A DNA stretch of 64,000 nt from Acidobacteriota bacterium (GCA_021813745.1 JAKAJO010000106.1:62001-126000), one strand, 5' to 3'; numbered from the stretch's first letter, positions 48,984 to 58,804 are shown. The notes: generated by a model not told the origin, from the letters alone. Translations and numbers: made by a program.

Positions 48984-50461
48984 GAGCGCCCCGCTTCAAC
49001 TTCATTTTCCGCGCATCGCTTCTTGTTGCGGTGCTTGCGTTCACTCTTCCATCACAACTCTCTGCACAGCAAAGCAAGCCGTGGGAACAGATTCCGATTC
49101 CTCCCCTTCCGCCCTTCCATCCTCATCAGCCCACACGCATCGAGCTGAAAAATGGCATTGTCATTTTCCTGCAGGAAGATCATGAACTGCCCTTTGTCAA
49201 TGGAACGGTCTTCATCCCAGGCGGCTCGCGGGATGAAGACGCCTCAAAGCTTGGCTTGGTTGATCTTTATGGGCAAGCCTGGCGCACCAGCGGCACTGCG
49301 AAGATGACGGGCGACGCTATGGACGATCTGCTCGAGTCAAAAGCTGCCCACATTGAAACCGATGGCGATATCGACTCGACCTCTCTCTCTTGGGATTCAC
49401 TCAAGGGGGATGCGGATCAGGTTTACGCCCTTGCCATGGATCTTCTCTTCCACCCCAACTTCACCGAAGAGAAGCTCAATCTGGCCAAGCAGCAGGAGGC
49501 AGCCGGAATTGTGCGGCGCAATGATGATATTGGTGAAATCGCAAGTCGCGAGGCACGCAAGCTGATCTATGGTGCCCAAAGCCCCTATGCCCGCCAACCT
49601 GAGCTGGCAACAATTGCCAACATCAAGCTAAGCGACCTGAAGGCATGGCATGATCGCACCATTGGCGGCAAACTCATCGTGGCTGTCAGCGGGGACTTCA
49701 ATCCTGTGGCCATGGAAGCCAGGCTGCGCGCAACTTTTGAGACTTTGCCGATGGCCCGACCTAACCCTGCACATCCAGGGTCATTTACGGATCCAAAGCC
49801 AGCCGTATATTTCATTAACAAGCCCGACGTGAACCAGTCCAATATTGAGATCGTGGGTCTCGGGACAGAGCGCAACAATCCTGACGTTCCGGCGTTGGCT
49901 GTGATGAATGACATCCTCGGCGGTGGATTTGGTAGCCGGCTTTTTCAGACGGTGCGCACCAAGCTTGGGCTTGCCTACGCCGTCGGAGGCGGATACGGAT
50001 ACTCGTATGATCACCCCGGCACGTTCCGCGTCGTCGTGATGACCAAGAGTGTCTCCACGGTCGACGCCACCAAAGCAGCCGAGGGAGAGATTGCAGGTCT
50101 CATCACGCGTCCCTTCACCGAGCAGGAGTTGAAGCGAGCCAAGGAGGACATCCTCAATTCGTTTCTCTTCCTTTATGACACCCGCGAAAAGGTTCTTGCG
50201 GAACGCGTGCGCCTTGAGTTTTATGGCTATCCGGCGGATTACCTTGAAATCTACAAGGCTGGAATCGAGAAGGTGTCTGTTGCCGATCTGGAACGTGTGT
50301 CGAAGAAGTACATTCATCCTGACAAGCTGGCTGTCCTTGTTGTCGGCAATCAACCGCAGATCAAGCCCGGCCTCGATGAGTTGAATATGGGCCCCGTCCA
50401 TCCCATTGACATCACGATTCCCATGCCCAATTCCGCCCCATCCATGGAGACAAAGCAGTGA
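48980..50461 (+). CDS. M16 peptidase family, non-catalytic partner
   Basis: 493 residues, signal peptide ending SQLSAQ. Same fold as the preceding protein, but the zinc motif is gone: the HxxEH position reads LGLVDLYGQAW. The R/Y substrate-binding motif region is kept (LGGGFGSRLFQTVRTKLGLAYAVGGGY). Catalytic/non-catalytic M16B pairs are an established arrangement in which both subunits close around the peptide. Its own stop overlaps the glmU start. Confidence 0.92.
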   Translation: MRAPRFNFIFRASLLVAVLAFTLPSQLSAQQSKPWEQIPIPPLPPFHPHQPTRIELKNGIVIFLQEDHELPFVNGTVFIPGGSRDEDASKLGLVDLYGQAWRTSGTAKMTGDAMDDLLESKAAHIETDGDIDSTSLSWDSLKGDADQVYALAMDLLFHPNFTEEKLNLAKQQEAAGIVRRNDDIGEIASREARKLIYGAQSPYARQPELATIANIKLSDLKAWHDRTIGGKLIVAVSGDFNPVAMEARLRATFETLPMARPNPAHPGSFTDPKPAVYFINKPDVNQSNIEIVGLGTERNNPDVPALAVMNDILGGGFGSRLFQTVRTKLGLAYAVGGGYGYSYDHPGTFRVVVMTKSVSTVDATKAAEGEIAGLITRPFTEQELKRAKEDILNSFLFLYDTREKVLAERVRLEFYGYPADYLEIYKAGIEKVSVADLERVSKKYIHPDKLAVLVVGNQPQIKPGLDELNMGPVHPIDITIPMPNSAPSMETKQ

Positions 50462-51888
50462 GCAAGTCGATTCCTTCCAGCCAGCCTGCCCTTGCCTCGT
50501 CGGCCGTAGTCATCATGGCGGCAGGCAAGGGCACGCGCCTGCGTTCCCAGCGGCCCAAGGTACTTCACGAGGTTGGGGGTCGTCCGCTACTGAGTCACGT
50601 CATCGCGGCAGCCTCGCACATCGCTGCTCCTGCCGATATCTACGTCGTCGTTGGCCACCAGGCCGACCGGGTTCGCCAGTCTGTTGCATCAACCGGCGTT
50701 CAGTTCGTGGAACAGGCAGAGCAGCGTGGTACCGGTCATGCAATCCAGTGCGCCCGGGCTGCAATCGCGCACTATGCCAACGTCCTGGTTCTTTCCGGTG
50801 ACGTGCCTCTCATTCGTCCTGAGACACTTGAACAGCTTCGTGCATTCCACTTTGCGGAAAAGGCGGCTATGACCATCCTGACCGCAGCCCCCCAAGATCC
50901 CAGCGGCTACGGCCGCATTCTCCGGCGCAGTCAGGACAGCCCCGAAGTCGACGCGATCATCGAGCAGAAAGCACTCACGTCGGCCCAAATGTCCATCCCT
51001 GAAATCAACTCCGGCATTTACGCTTTTCAAACGACTCCCCTTCTGGCATATCTCGACCAACTGCGCCCGGACAACGCCCATGGTGAACTCTACCTCACTG
51101 ATATGGCTGCCCTTCTGCGAAGCGCCGGCGCTCGCGTGGTTGCTATCCAGGCAGCCCAGGCCATCGAGGTCCTGGGGGCGAATACCATCGCCGAAATGAT
51201 GGAACTCGACGCCGCTCTGCGTCTTGCCACCGCAAAGCGCCTCATGGCCGCCGGTGTCACAATCTTCCGACCAGAAACTTGCGTGATCGACGCGGAAGTC
51301 GAGGTCGCAGCGGATACGGTGATCGAGCCATTTGTACAACTTTTGGGCCATACGCGCATTGGAACCGATTGCAGAATTCGGTCGTATTCTGTGGTGGAAG
51401 ATTGCACGCTGGGTGACGGTGTGCTCATTCGGCAATGCTGTATCCTCGCTGAGAGCTCTGTGGCGGAAGGTGCAAAAATCGGACCATTTGCACATCTGCG
51501 GCCCGGCAGCGAAATCGGTGAAGACGCACATATCGGCAATTTTGTGGAGACCAAGAAGGCGCGCCTTGGCAAAGGTGCCAAGGCGAATCACCTTTCCTAC
51601 CTTGGCGATGCAACCGTCGGTGCGGGAACCAACATTGGCGCGGGTGTGATCACGTGCAACTACGACGGAGTGCATAAGCACACCACTCGAATTGGGGAGG
51701 GTGCATTCGTTGGCAGTGATTCAACTCTTGTGGCGCCAGTCCATATCGAAGACGGGGCCTACGTTGGAGCTGGCTCCTGCATCACGCGGGATGTTCCCGC
51801 CGGCGCACTCGCCGTGGGGCGAGCCCGGCAGATTACAAAGGAGGGCTGGGTCGCCGCAAGACGCGCGCGCCAGGAAGAGAAAAAATAA
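50458..51888 (+). CDS. glmU: bifunctional GlmU (UDP-GlcNAc synthesis)
   Basis: 476 residues from GTG 50458, overlapping the M16 stop (GTGA). N-terminal uridyltransferase (MAAGKGTRLRSQRPKVLHEVGG; GDVPLI) and C-terminal left-handed beta-helix acetyltransferase (IGPFAHLRPGSEIGEDAHIGNFVETKKARLGKGAKANHLSYLGDA). It makes UDP-N-acetylglucosamine for peptidoglycan and LPS. Translational coupling to two M16 peptidases is not an arrangement I recognise as standard. Confidence 0.96.
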   Translation: MSKSIPSSQPALASSAVVIMAAGKGTRLRSQRPKVLHEVGGRPLLSHVIAAASHIAAPADIYVVVGHQADRVRQSVASTGVQFVEQAEQRGTGHAIQCARAAIAHYANVLVLSGDVPLIRPETLEQLRAFHFAEKAAMTILTAAPQDPSGYGRILRRSQDSPEVDAIIEQKALTSAQMSIPEINSGIYAFQTTPLLAYLDQLRPDNAHGELYLTDMAALLRSAGARVVAIQAAQAIEVLGANTIAEMMELDAALRLATAKRLMAAGVTIFRPETCVIDAEVEVAADTVIEPFVQLLGHTRIGTDCRIRSYSVVEDCTLGDGVLIRQCCILAESSVAEGAKIGPFAHLRPGSEIGEDAHIGNFVETKKARLGKGAKANHLSYLGDATVGAGTNIGAGVITCNYDGVHKHTTRIGEGAFVGSDSTLVAPVHIEDGAYVGAGSCITRDVPAGALAVGRARQITKEGWVAARRARQEEKK

Positions 51889-52169
51889 ATCGAGCCACTG
51901 AATGATGTAAGCATGGCTTTGCGAAGCGCGCACTTGGCACGCTTTGCAGCCCTAGCTGAATGAGTGGCTTGAATACTTTGGTTCGGTCGCCAGATTTGCT
52001 TGCGTAGTGATAAAGGTACGTGTAAGTTCGTCTTAAAAGCGGGGGCGACGTTTGAAGGCCGCGTTGGACGACCCGAGAGGACCATCGAGAGCCCAAACGT
52101 ACTGCTCGCATCTATGACTCACTTTCCCCGATCTGCGCCGAATCGACCGGTTTCCCCAGTGCATCAAAC

Positions 52170-53459
52170 TTGAGCGATTTCGCGCATGGCATTGAGACCG
52201 GCAATCATCGAGAAGGGAACCGGAGTGCGACAAGTGTCCAGCTGCCGGATCGGTATTTCGAATTGGCGTTTGATCTAAATCCCGAGCGATTCAAGCGGGG
52301 AGATGTCTCCGGCTCCAGGCAAGGTGAAGCGATTCCGCGGACGAGCTCGAAGGCAGGCAATCGCTCGCGAATTCTGGTCGTGGACGACGAGGCGCCTGTG
52401 CGTTCGATGATCGGTGCAACGCTCGAACACCAGGGCTACGAGGTCACTCTGGCCAGCAGCGGATCACAGGCGACAGAAATCCTCGCCACCCAGAGCTTTG
52501 ATCTCGTGCTGACAGACATTGTCATGCAGGATGGAAACGGCATTGCCCTGCTCGAACGTATCCGTGCGGACCATCCCCAGGTTCCCGTCGTCATGGTGAG
52601 CGCCATTCACGACATCAGTGTTGCAATTGACTCCATGCGCCGTGGAGCCTACGACTATCTGCTCAAGCCGTTTGAACGAGATCATCTGATCGCCACCGTC
52701 CAGCGCGCTCTCGACTATCGCAAGGCCCTCGAAGACGATCACAATTATCAGCAGAACCTCGAACAGGTCGTGCGCGCCCGCACGGAGATGCTTCGCCAGG
52801 CCATGGAGGACCTTGAGCATTCATATGACGTCACGCTTGAAGCACTCGGTGACGCCCTTGATCTGAAGGACTCTGAGACAGAGGGCCACTCCAAGCGCGT
52901 GACCGCGTACACCATTGCCCTTGCCCGCGCCATGAGTATCTCTCCCGCAGAGATCCGCATCATTGCGCGCGGTGCATTTCTCCACGATATCGGCAAGATG
53001 GCCATCCCGGACGAGATCCTGCGCAAGCCCGGCAAATTGACTAAGAACGAACAAGAAGTGATGCGCGACCACTGCAGCCGCGGTTACAACATCTTGCGCA
53101 AGATTCCATTCCTGAGCGAGGCGGCGGCCATCGTGTATACACACCAGGAGCACTTCGACGGCAGCGGCTACCCCAGCGGACTCAAGGGCTCAGAGATTCC
53201 GATTGGCGCACGTATCTTCGCCGTCGCCGACGCACTTGATGCCATCACCAGTGACAGGCCTTATCGAAGCGCCCAATCCTTCGATGCGGCCCGCGCCGAA
53301 ATCTTACGCTGCTCCGGTACGCAGTTCGATCCTGCCGTCGTCGAGGTCTTCCTTAAAATTCCTGACGAGTTGTGGAATGAGCTGCGCGCTGAAATCGACG
53401 GTAAGAGCCGGGAGTACTCCAACTTCGACCTGGATGCAGCAAGTCCTGGAAGGCAATGA
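52170..53459 (+). CDS. response regulator with HD-GYP phosphodiesterase domain
   Basis: 429 residues if started at TTG 52170; the frame is open back to 52056 with no ATG, so the start is uncertain. Receiver domain from about residue 66 (RILVVDDEAPVRS, phospho-acceptor Asp in LVLTDIVMQDGNG, Lys in YLLKPFERD), a coiled-coil linker, then an HD-GYP domain (AFLHDIGKMAIPDEIL; HQEHFDGSGYPSGL) with the metal-binding HD and GYP signature. Such proteins hydrolyse cyclic-di-GMP in response to a sensor kinase; no kinase is adjacent. Confidence 0.92.
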   Translation: MSDFAHGIETGNHREGNRSATSVQLPDRYFELAFDLNPERFKRGDVSGSRQGEAIPRTSSKAGNRSRILVVDDEAPVRSMIGATLEHQGYEVTLASSGSQATEILATQSFDLVLTDIVMQDGNGIALLERIRADHPQVPVVMVSAIHDISVAIDSMRRGAYDYLLKPFERDHLIATVQRALDYRKALEDDHNYQQNLEQVVRARTEMLRQAMEDLEHSYDVTLEALGDALDLKDSETEGHSKRVTAYTIALARAMSISPAEIRIIARGAFLHDIGKMAIPDEILRKPGKLTKNEQEVMRDHCSRGYNILRKIPFLSEAAAIVYTHQEHFDGSGYPSGLKGSEIPIGARIFAVADALDAITSDRPYRSAQSFDAARAEILRCSGTQFDPAVVEVFLKIPDELWNELRAEIDGKSREYSNFDLDAASPGRQ

Positions 53460-54103
53460 GGGTTCCTTGTTCTTCCCAGAGGCGCGCCCAAGCGATGGCA
53501 TTGGGCACATGTCAGGAACTCCTCATCTGAATTCTGCGTTGAATGCACCATACCTGGTGATATCCACAGATCAAGACTTTTTTTGCACTTGTATTCACAG
53601 GCGGAACAGGCGCATTGTCTTCCCAGTTGGTGAGCCTGTAGGGAATTGGAAACGACGTTTCCAGTCTGAACGGTAAATGTGGATTCTCGCAGCAAGAGAG
53701 ATTCGAACCAGCGGTTTCGCCGTTGATCCGGGCTTGATTGAAGCAGAAGCAGCATTGGCGGACAGATCGGAAGATGCAGAATTCGAAAGAAGCCGGAAGA
53801 GCCTTTCAACGCTTTGCGAAGATTGACACGACTGGTGGAGGTCGAAGGCTTCGTTCCCATCTTGCAGGGCGATGCAAAGTTCGGTGGAAGACAGAGACGT
53901 GCCACCGGCCCTTTGCGGACGTTCAACCAAAGAGGGACTACGACGTAACCTGTGCGGCTAAGCCGTAAGGGCGACGGATCGAGAAACTCCAAGGCAAGAC
54001 GGACGGTCAGGCTGGCAGCTTCGATCACTGGACAAAGCTGAAGATTCATTGCTTCTAGCAGATGGATGGCGTCCGATTCAAGGAGCTATGAGGGCACCCG
54101 GAG
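53460..54103. other. ~640 bp region without recognisable gene
   Basis: Neither strand has a convincing frame: none has a ribosome-binding site or family motif, and codon pattern differs from the neighbours. A perfect hairpin TGGAAAC-GAC-GTTTCCA lies at 53647-53663. The block ends at a strong plus-strand terminator, so it is either an unusually long 3' UTR of the HD-GYP gene or a separate RNA gene. Confidence 0.5.
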
Positions 54104-54145
54104 AGCGCCGGAGATCTGCAAAGGTCTTCGGCGCTTTCGCTTTTT
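54104..54145 (+). terminator. strong plus-strand intrinsic terminator
   Basis: AGCGCCGGAGA (54104-54114) pairs with TCTTCGGCGCT (54125-54135), 11 pairs including one G-U, then TTCGCTTTTT. There is no coding sequence within 640 bp upstream on this strand. Confidence 0.85.
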
Positions 54146-54178
54146 GCCCTTCAACATGACCCCGCCACTTGCGTTGCA

Positions 54179-54619
54179 TCAATAGAGCAACACCGCAATC
54201 GCCAGCCAGATGAGGGCCACCGCAATCACAACGATGTTGCTCTCAAACTCAATCACGCCCCCGCGCAGTTGAAATCGCGCAGGAGGAATCCCTCGTGGAT
54301 CGCTCAGCGTGCCGCCGTACACTCGTCGTGTGAGCATTGCAATCAAGTAGCCTAGCAGCGGCGCAGCAGACAGGCTCGCAGCCAGCAAAAAGCGCTGCGT
54401 CTGCCAGGGTCCTGGCCACCACAGCAGGACGATCTCCGCGGCGCTCGTCACCACCCCAGCCACCACCTGCGCCACGAGGTGAAAGCGGGCATGGCCCGGC
54501 CAAAGCGGGTGGGTAGCATGCGTACTGTTCAGATCGATTGCAATTGGAGCAATGCCCTGTCCGGCCGCAAGAGCCGTCAACATTCCCCGAGCCAAAAGTG
54601 GTGCAGCCATCGTAGGCAT
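54179..54619 (-). CDS. small integral membrane protein
   Basis: 146 residues with four predicted membrane helices (including LVAQVVAGVVTSAAEIVLLWW, FLLAASLSAAPLLGYLIAML and IVVIAVALIWLAIAVLLY). The conserved-looking part is IDLNSTHATHPLWPGHARFHLV between helices 1 and 2, rich in His and Asp/Asn. I do not know its function. Starts 39 bp after the TauE/SafE gene and is probably the last gene of the cys operon. Confidence 0.6.
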   Translation of the reverse strand: MPTMAAPLLARGMLTALAAGQGIAPIAIDLNSTHATHPLWPGHARFHLVAQVVAGVVTSAAEIVLLWWPGPWQTQRFLLAASLSAAPLLGYLIAMLTRRVYGGTLSDPRGIPPARFQLRGGVIEFESNIVVIAVALIWLAIAVLLY

Positions 54620-54658
54620 TCTACGCGAGCAGACCCGCAGGCATCCGCTCGGTCGCTC

Positions 54659-55426
54659 TTAGTTGGCCGCCTGCGCAAAAGCCTGCCAGCAGAGTTGCAT
54701 TCCCATCGCCAGCAACCACAGGGAAAGTGCCAACCGCATCACGCGCGCAGGAATTCGAGAGGCCAGGCTGGTTCCCACCAGCGCACCCAACAGCCCACCA
54801 GCCACCAGCCTCTGCAGCAGAGCCATATCAACGCCCCCCTGGCTTATGTGCACCCCCCCACCCACAGCTGCCAGGCACAGTCCAAAGGCCAGGTCTGTTC
54901 CCACAATGCGCTGGGTATCCAGCGGCGTGAACCCCATCAGCGCCAGTGTGCCCAGCGCGCCTGCACCAGACGATGAAAACCCAACTTCAACGCCAACGGG
55001 CAGCATCGTCAGAGCTAGCCAGCCCGGGCGATGCGCCTGTCCTGCGTGCATTGCGACCGGACGAAAATGGCGATAGATATGCCATGCCGATGGAATTGCG
55101 ATCATCGCACCGAGCACCAGATAAAGCCACAAATCGCCTGCATGGGTGCGTGCCAGCCGCCGAAACATCAACGTTCCGAGCACAACACCCGGAAGACCCG
55201 TGGCCAGCATGATGGCCAACGTCCGCCACGCCACCACACGACGCACCACCTGCACCGGCACGACCACCAGCTTGACAGCGGCCGAATACGCCAATGCGGT
55301 ACCCACTGCGACATCCACGGGCAAATGCAGCAAAAGGATCAGCAGCGGGGCCGTCACTGTACCGGCGCCCACTCCCGTCATTGCGATCATTGCTGCAATC
55401 AGAAAGCCCAGCAGGAAGTCCATCAT
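54659..55426 (-). CDS. TauE/SafE-family permease
   Basis: 255 residues with about eight membrane helices; two repeats carry the family GxGxGxxxxPLL (GVGAGTVTAPLLI) and GFSSSGAGALGTLAL motifs. Family members export sulfite, sulfoacetate or other organosulfur anions, and some import sulfate-related ions. It is 27 bp behind cysH in a sulfate-assimilation operon, so sulfite/sulfate movement is a reasonable inference. Confidence 0.88.
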   Translation of the reverse strand: MMDFLLGFLIAAMIAMTGVGAGTVTAPLLILLLHLPVDVAVGTALAYSAAVKLVVVPVQVVRRVVAWRTLAIMLATGLPGVVLGTLMFRRLARTHAGDLWLYLVLGAMIAIPSAWHIYRHFRPVAMHAGQAHRPGWLALTMLPVGVEVGFSSSGAGALGTLALMGFTPLDTQRIVGTDLAFGLCLAAVGGGVHISQGGVDMALLQRLVAGGLLGALVGTSLASRIPARVMRLALSLWLLAMGMQLCWQAFAQAAN

Positions 55427-55453
55427 GCTCTCCGCATCAAACTAAGCCTCACT

Positions 55454-56140
55454 TCACGACGCCTGAATGTGGATTCCACACTCGAGCTTCTGGCCCGACC
55501 AACGGCCAGACCGCGGATCATTGGCATCCAATGGCAGGCTCGTACACGGTGCGCAGCCAATGCTCGTGTACCCCTTGTCGTAGAGAGGCAGCAGCGGAAT
55601 CTCATTCGCCTGCGCGTACAGCCACACCTCGCGCGTCGTCCAATCCGCCAGTGGGCTCAGCTTCGTCAGTACCTGTCCGCCCGGTAGGGCGAATGGTTCT
55701 TCAGCCTGCAGGTTTGCGCGCGATTTCGACTGCTGCCGCCGCAGCCCCGTGATCCATACGCGATACGCTGCCAGAGAGCGAAACAGAGGTTCCACCTTGC
55801 GCATGTGGCAGCAGCGGTCCGGCGCTGTCTGGTGGAGGATTCCGAACAGTCCTTCCTGCTCCGCAACCGACTTCTCCGGCAGAACATTGATAAGGTTCAG
55901 TCCCCATGCGGCAGTCATCTCGTCGCGATAAGCCAGCGTCTCCGGGAAGTGATAGCCCGTTTCGAGGAACAGAACCGGCACGTCCGGCAGCGTCTCACGC
56001 ACCATGTGCAGCACCACCACATCTTCGGCTTGAAAGCTGCTGGTCACGCACACATCGGTTGCCTGCGCCAGTTGCTCCCGCAAAAAACTCTTCGCCTCAC
56101 TTGCACGCACTTCCATTTCAGATGCCCAGGCCGTCGTCAT
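55454..56140 (-). CDS. cysH: adenylyl-sulfate (APS) reductase
   Basis: 228 residues from ATG 56140 (GAGAGG 6 bp upstream), overlapping the cysN 3' end by 23 bp. Thioredoxin-dependent reductase giving sulfite. DRCCHMRKVEPL and GCAPCTSLPLDANDPRSGRW form the Cys-Cys...CxxC set that binds a [4Fe-4S] cluster, and the C-terminal ECGIH has the catalytic Cys. This cluster marks the APS-reducing type rather than the PAPS-reducing E. coli type, so no APS kinase is needed. Confidence 0.93.
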   Translation of the reverse strand: MTTAWASEMEVRASEAKSFLREQLAQATDVCVTSSFQAEDVVVLHMVRETLPDVPVLFLETGYHFPETLAYRDEMTAAWGLNLINVLPEKSVAEQEGLFGILHQTAPDRCCHMRKVEPLFRSLAAYRVWITGLRRQQSKSRANLQAEEPFALPGGQVLTKLSPLADWTTREVWLYAQANEIPLLPLYDKGYTSIGCAPCTSLPLDANDPRSGRWSGQKLECGIHIQAS

Positions 56141-57776
56141 TTTCATCCTCTCCATCGGGAATTGCGCCAAGGCGCCGCACTGCTTCAAGAATCTCGTTCG
56201 CATCTTCGGTTGCCAGCTCGGAATGGATGGTTCCCGTCCCGTGCACCGGAGTCAGCGTGATGGGTGTGTGCTCGTCGCTCTCCACCAGAATGAAAGCGCC
56301 CAGCCGCGCCAGCGCTACCAACGCAGGTGACACAGCGGTACGCGTGCGAAGCACCAGTACACCAGTCTCCAAAAGCGTCGTTTCAAGTTGTGACGCAAGC
56401 TCCGCGCGATTGCCCACAACCAGAACGCCATGGGTCGACCGATTGTCCTTGGACTCCTTTTCCCTGGTATCCGAGATCGCGCGAATCATGCCCGCGCCCG
56501 CCGTTGCGTTATCTTCTGCGTCAATCAGGATGAAACTGCCGGTCGTGCGGTTTTCGCGGTAGAGATCTGCAAGCAACGGCCGAGTCGTCTCCAGCGTCAC
56601 TTCGCCGATGTCGTTTAGACCAAGTTGCGTAGCTTCGTTCTGCTCCAGGTGCTCCACATCGATGCGCGAATGAATTGCAGTCACATGCGCTCGCACCATC
56701 TGCGAGGTGTGCTTCAACAGAAACGCCTCTCCCACGCGCAAAGGCTTGGTCTGCATCCACACCAGGGTCGCCTTGAAGTGCCTCGTCCTGTGCGGCTGCG
56801 CATTGGCCGCCGAAATCATGTCGCCGCGGCTCAGGTCCGTCTCATCTTCCAGAGTCAGCACCACCGACTGCGGCGCGCGCGCTACCGCCAAATCGCCGTC
56901 CCACGTTGCAATCGTGCGAACTCGCGTCCGCCGACCCGAAGGCAGTGCCACCACCTCATCGCCGGGCCGCACCGTACCAGCGTTGATCTGTCCTGCAAAG
57001 CCTCGAAAATCCTGGTGGGGACGCACTACGCGCTGCACCGGAAACCGCAGTCCCGCATGCGAGCGTTCAATCGCCAGAGGCACTGTCTCCAGCAACTCCA
57101 GCAGGCTGGGCCCGCTATACCAGGGCGTGCGCCCGCTGCGCTGCACCACGTTGTCGCCCGCCAGCGCGCTCACCGGGACCACGCGCAAATCAGCGATCTC
57201 AAGCTGCTTTGCCAGCGCCTCAAGCGCGCGGCTGTGCTGAGCAAAAACCTCCTCTGAAAAGCCCACCAGGTCCATCTTGTTGATCGCCGCAATCACCACG
57301 GGAATCCCCAGCAGCGATGCAATGCAGGCATGCCGGCGCGTCTGATCCAGGATGCCTTTGCGCGCATCAACCAGCACAATCGCCACATCTGCGGTTGATG
57401 CGCCTGTCGCCATATTGCGCGTGTACTGCTCATGCCCCGGCGTATCCGCAATGATGAATTTGCGCTTCGCCGTTGAAAAAAACCGGTATGCCACATCGAT
57501 CGTGATGCCCTGTTCCCGCTCCGCGCGCAGCCCGTCCGTCAGCTGAGCAAAGTCAATTTCGGCATTGTGCGTCACCGCGCGCACATGATCGTCGTACACA
57601 TTGCGCGAGTCGTAGAGCAGTCTCCCAATCAGCGTCGACTTACCATCGTCCACGCTGCCGGCTGTGCTGAACCGCAGCAGGTCTTTCGCACGCTCGGCCG
57701 CAAGCTGTTCCTCAATGCGCAGGTCGATTTCATCCGGCTCCAGTACCGCCGCTGCGTTGTAGGTCGAATCAGCCAT
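56118..57776 (-). CDS. cysN: sulfate adenylyltransferase subunit 1 with degenerate C-terminal domain
   Basis: 552 residues; ATG 57776 overlaps the cysD stop (TAATG). EF-Tu-like GTPase that drives ATP sulfurylase: P-loop GSVDDGKSTLIGRLL, DTPGHEQYTRNM and NKMDLVGF. After the three EF-Tu-like domains a 107-residue tail (446-552) occupies the place of the APS kinase in CysNC fusions. It keeps the outline (THGVLVVG..., ALVALARLGAFILVES, a final TEDANEILEAVRRLGAI), but the GxxGxGKST P-loop is missing. Probably a dead APS kinase remnant. Confidence 0.93.
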   Translation of the reverse strand: MADSTYNAAAVLEPDEIDLRIEEQLAAERAKDLLRFSTAGSVDDGKSTLIGRLLYDSRNVYDDHVRAVTHNAEIDFAQLTDGLRAEREQGITIDVAYRFFSTAKRKFIIADTPGHEQYTRNMATGASTADVAIVLVDARKGILDQTRRHACIASLLGIPVVIAAINKMDLVGFSEEVFAQHSRALEALAKQLEIADLRVVPVSALAGDNVVQRSGRTPWYSGPSLLELLETVPLAIERSHAGLRFPVQRVVRPHQDFRGFAGQINAGTVRPGDEVVALPSGRRTRVRTIATWDGDLAVARAPQSVVLTLEDETDLSRGDMISAANAQPHRTRHFKATLVWMQTKPLRVGEAFLLKHTSQMVRAHVTAIHSRIDVEHLEQNEATQLGLNDIGEVTLETTRPLLADLYRENRTTGSFILIDAEDNATAGAGMIRAISDTREKESKDNRSTHGVLVVGNRAELASQLETTLLETGVLVLRTRTAVSPALVALARLGAFILVESDEHTPITLTPVHGTGTIHSELATEDANEILEAVRRLGAIPDGEDENDDGLGI

Positions 57777-58774
57777 TAGAAGTACCCCTCGCGTTTCTTC
57801 AGCTCCATCGATCCATCCTGATCGTGGTCGATAATGCGGTTCGCCCGCTCCGAGTTCCGCATCTGCGCTAACTCGGCGATAATCTTTGGTACCGAGTCGG
57901 CGTCTGACCGAATTGCGCCCGTGCAAGGACTGCAACCCAGCGAGCGCAGCCGGCACTTCACCCACTGTTCTTCACCCGGCAATCCCTTGACAAACGGCTG
58001 CTCAAGTGGAATCAGGCTGTCGCCGCGCACCAGCATCTGCCTCTCTTTGGCCAGATACAGCGGGACAATGGGAATCTTTTCGAGATGGATGTAATGCCAG
58101 ATGTCCAATTCTGTCCAGTTCGATAGCGGAAAGACGCGAATGCTCTCGCCCTGCCCGATGCGGCCATTGAAGAGATTCCACAACTCTGGCCGCTGGTTCT
58201 TCGGGTCCCACTGCCCCGCACTGTCGCGAAATGAAAAGATGCGCTCCTTGGCGCGTGACTTCTCTTCATCGCGCCGTGCTCCGCCAAAGGCCGCATCGAA
58301 TCCATACGCACGCAGCCCATCCAGCAGTGCCTGCGTCTTCAGCAGTCCGCAGCAGCGTTGGGTGCCCAGTTGCACGGGGTTTGCGCCTCTTGCAATCGCT
58401 TCTTCATTGCGCCATACCAGCAGCTTCACGCCCAGTTCGGCGGTGTAGCGATCGCGAAAATCGATCATCTCGCGAAACTTGAAGCCCGTATCCACGTGCA
58501 GCAGCGGAAAGGGAATCGGCGCGGGGTGAAAGGCCTTCTGCGCCAGCCGCAGCATCACCGAGGAATCCTTGCCGATGGAATACAGCATCACCGGCTTTTG
58601 AAACTCTGCCACCACTTCGCGAATGATGTGGATGCTCTCGGCCTCCAGCAGTTGCATGTGATTCAGCCGCTCCGCCGTGACGCTGCGATCCTGAGCGCCC
58701 TCGCGCCCCCATGCGTTGTGCGCTGTGTTCACTTCCTGCGCAAGCCCGGTAGGCTCGCCTGCGATCGCTGTCAT
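57776..58774 (-). CDS. cysD: sulfate adenylyltransferase subunit 2
   Basis: 332 residues from ATG 58774. Adenylates sulfate to APS with CysN. PP-loop [14 protein letters not shown] binds [35 protein letters not shown] and [12 protein letters not shown] are CysD hallmarks. First structural gene of the cysD-cysN-cysH-TauE/SafE operon, placed 30 bp after the attenuator-like terminator at 58805. Confidence 0.96.
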   Translation of the reverse strand: MTAIAGEPTGLAQEVNTAHNAWGREGAQDRSVTAERLNHMQLLEAESIHIIREVVAEFQKPVMLYSIGKDSSVMLRLAQKAFHPAPIPFPLLHVDTGFKFREMIDFRDRYTAELGVKLLVWRNEEAIARGANPVQLGTQRCCGLLKTQALLDGLRAYGFDAAFGGARRDEEKSRAKERIFSFRDSAGQWDPKNQRPELWNLFNGRIGQGESIRVFPLSNWTELDIWHYIHLEKIPIVPLYLAKERQMLVRGDSLIPLEQPFVKGLPGEEQWVKCRLRSLGCSPCTGAIRSDADSVPKIIAELAQMRNSERANRIIDHDQDGSMELKKREGYF

Positions 58775-58804
58775 GCAATCTCTCCGTTTGATTGTTTTGA
58801 GGGG

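Noticed and set aside
53690..53720. GGTTCGAATC on the minus strand, a tRNA T-loop-like string
   Set aside because: The five bases on either side do not pair as a T stem, and no anticodon or acceptor arm can be drawn.
53261..54049. 262-codon minus-strand frame over the HD-GYP 3' end and following region
   Set aside because: Overlaps the GYP domain in antisense, lacks an RBS and resembles no family; the plus-strand terminator argues for transcription in the other direction.
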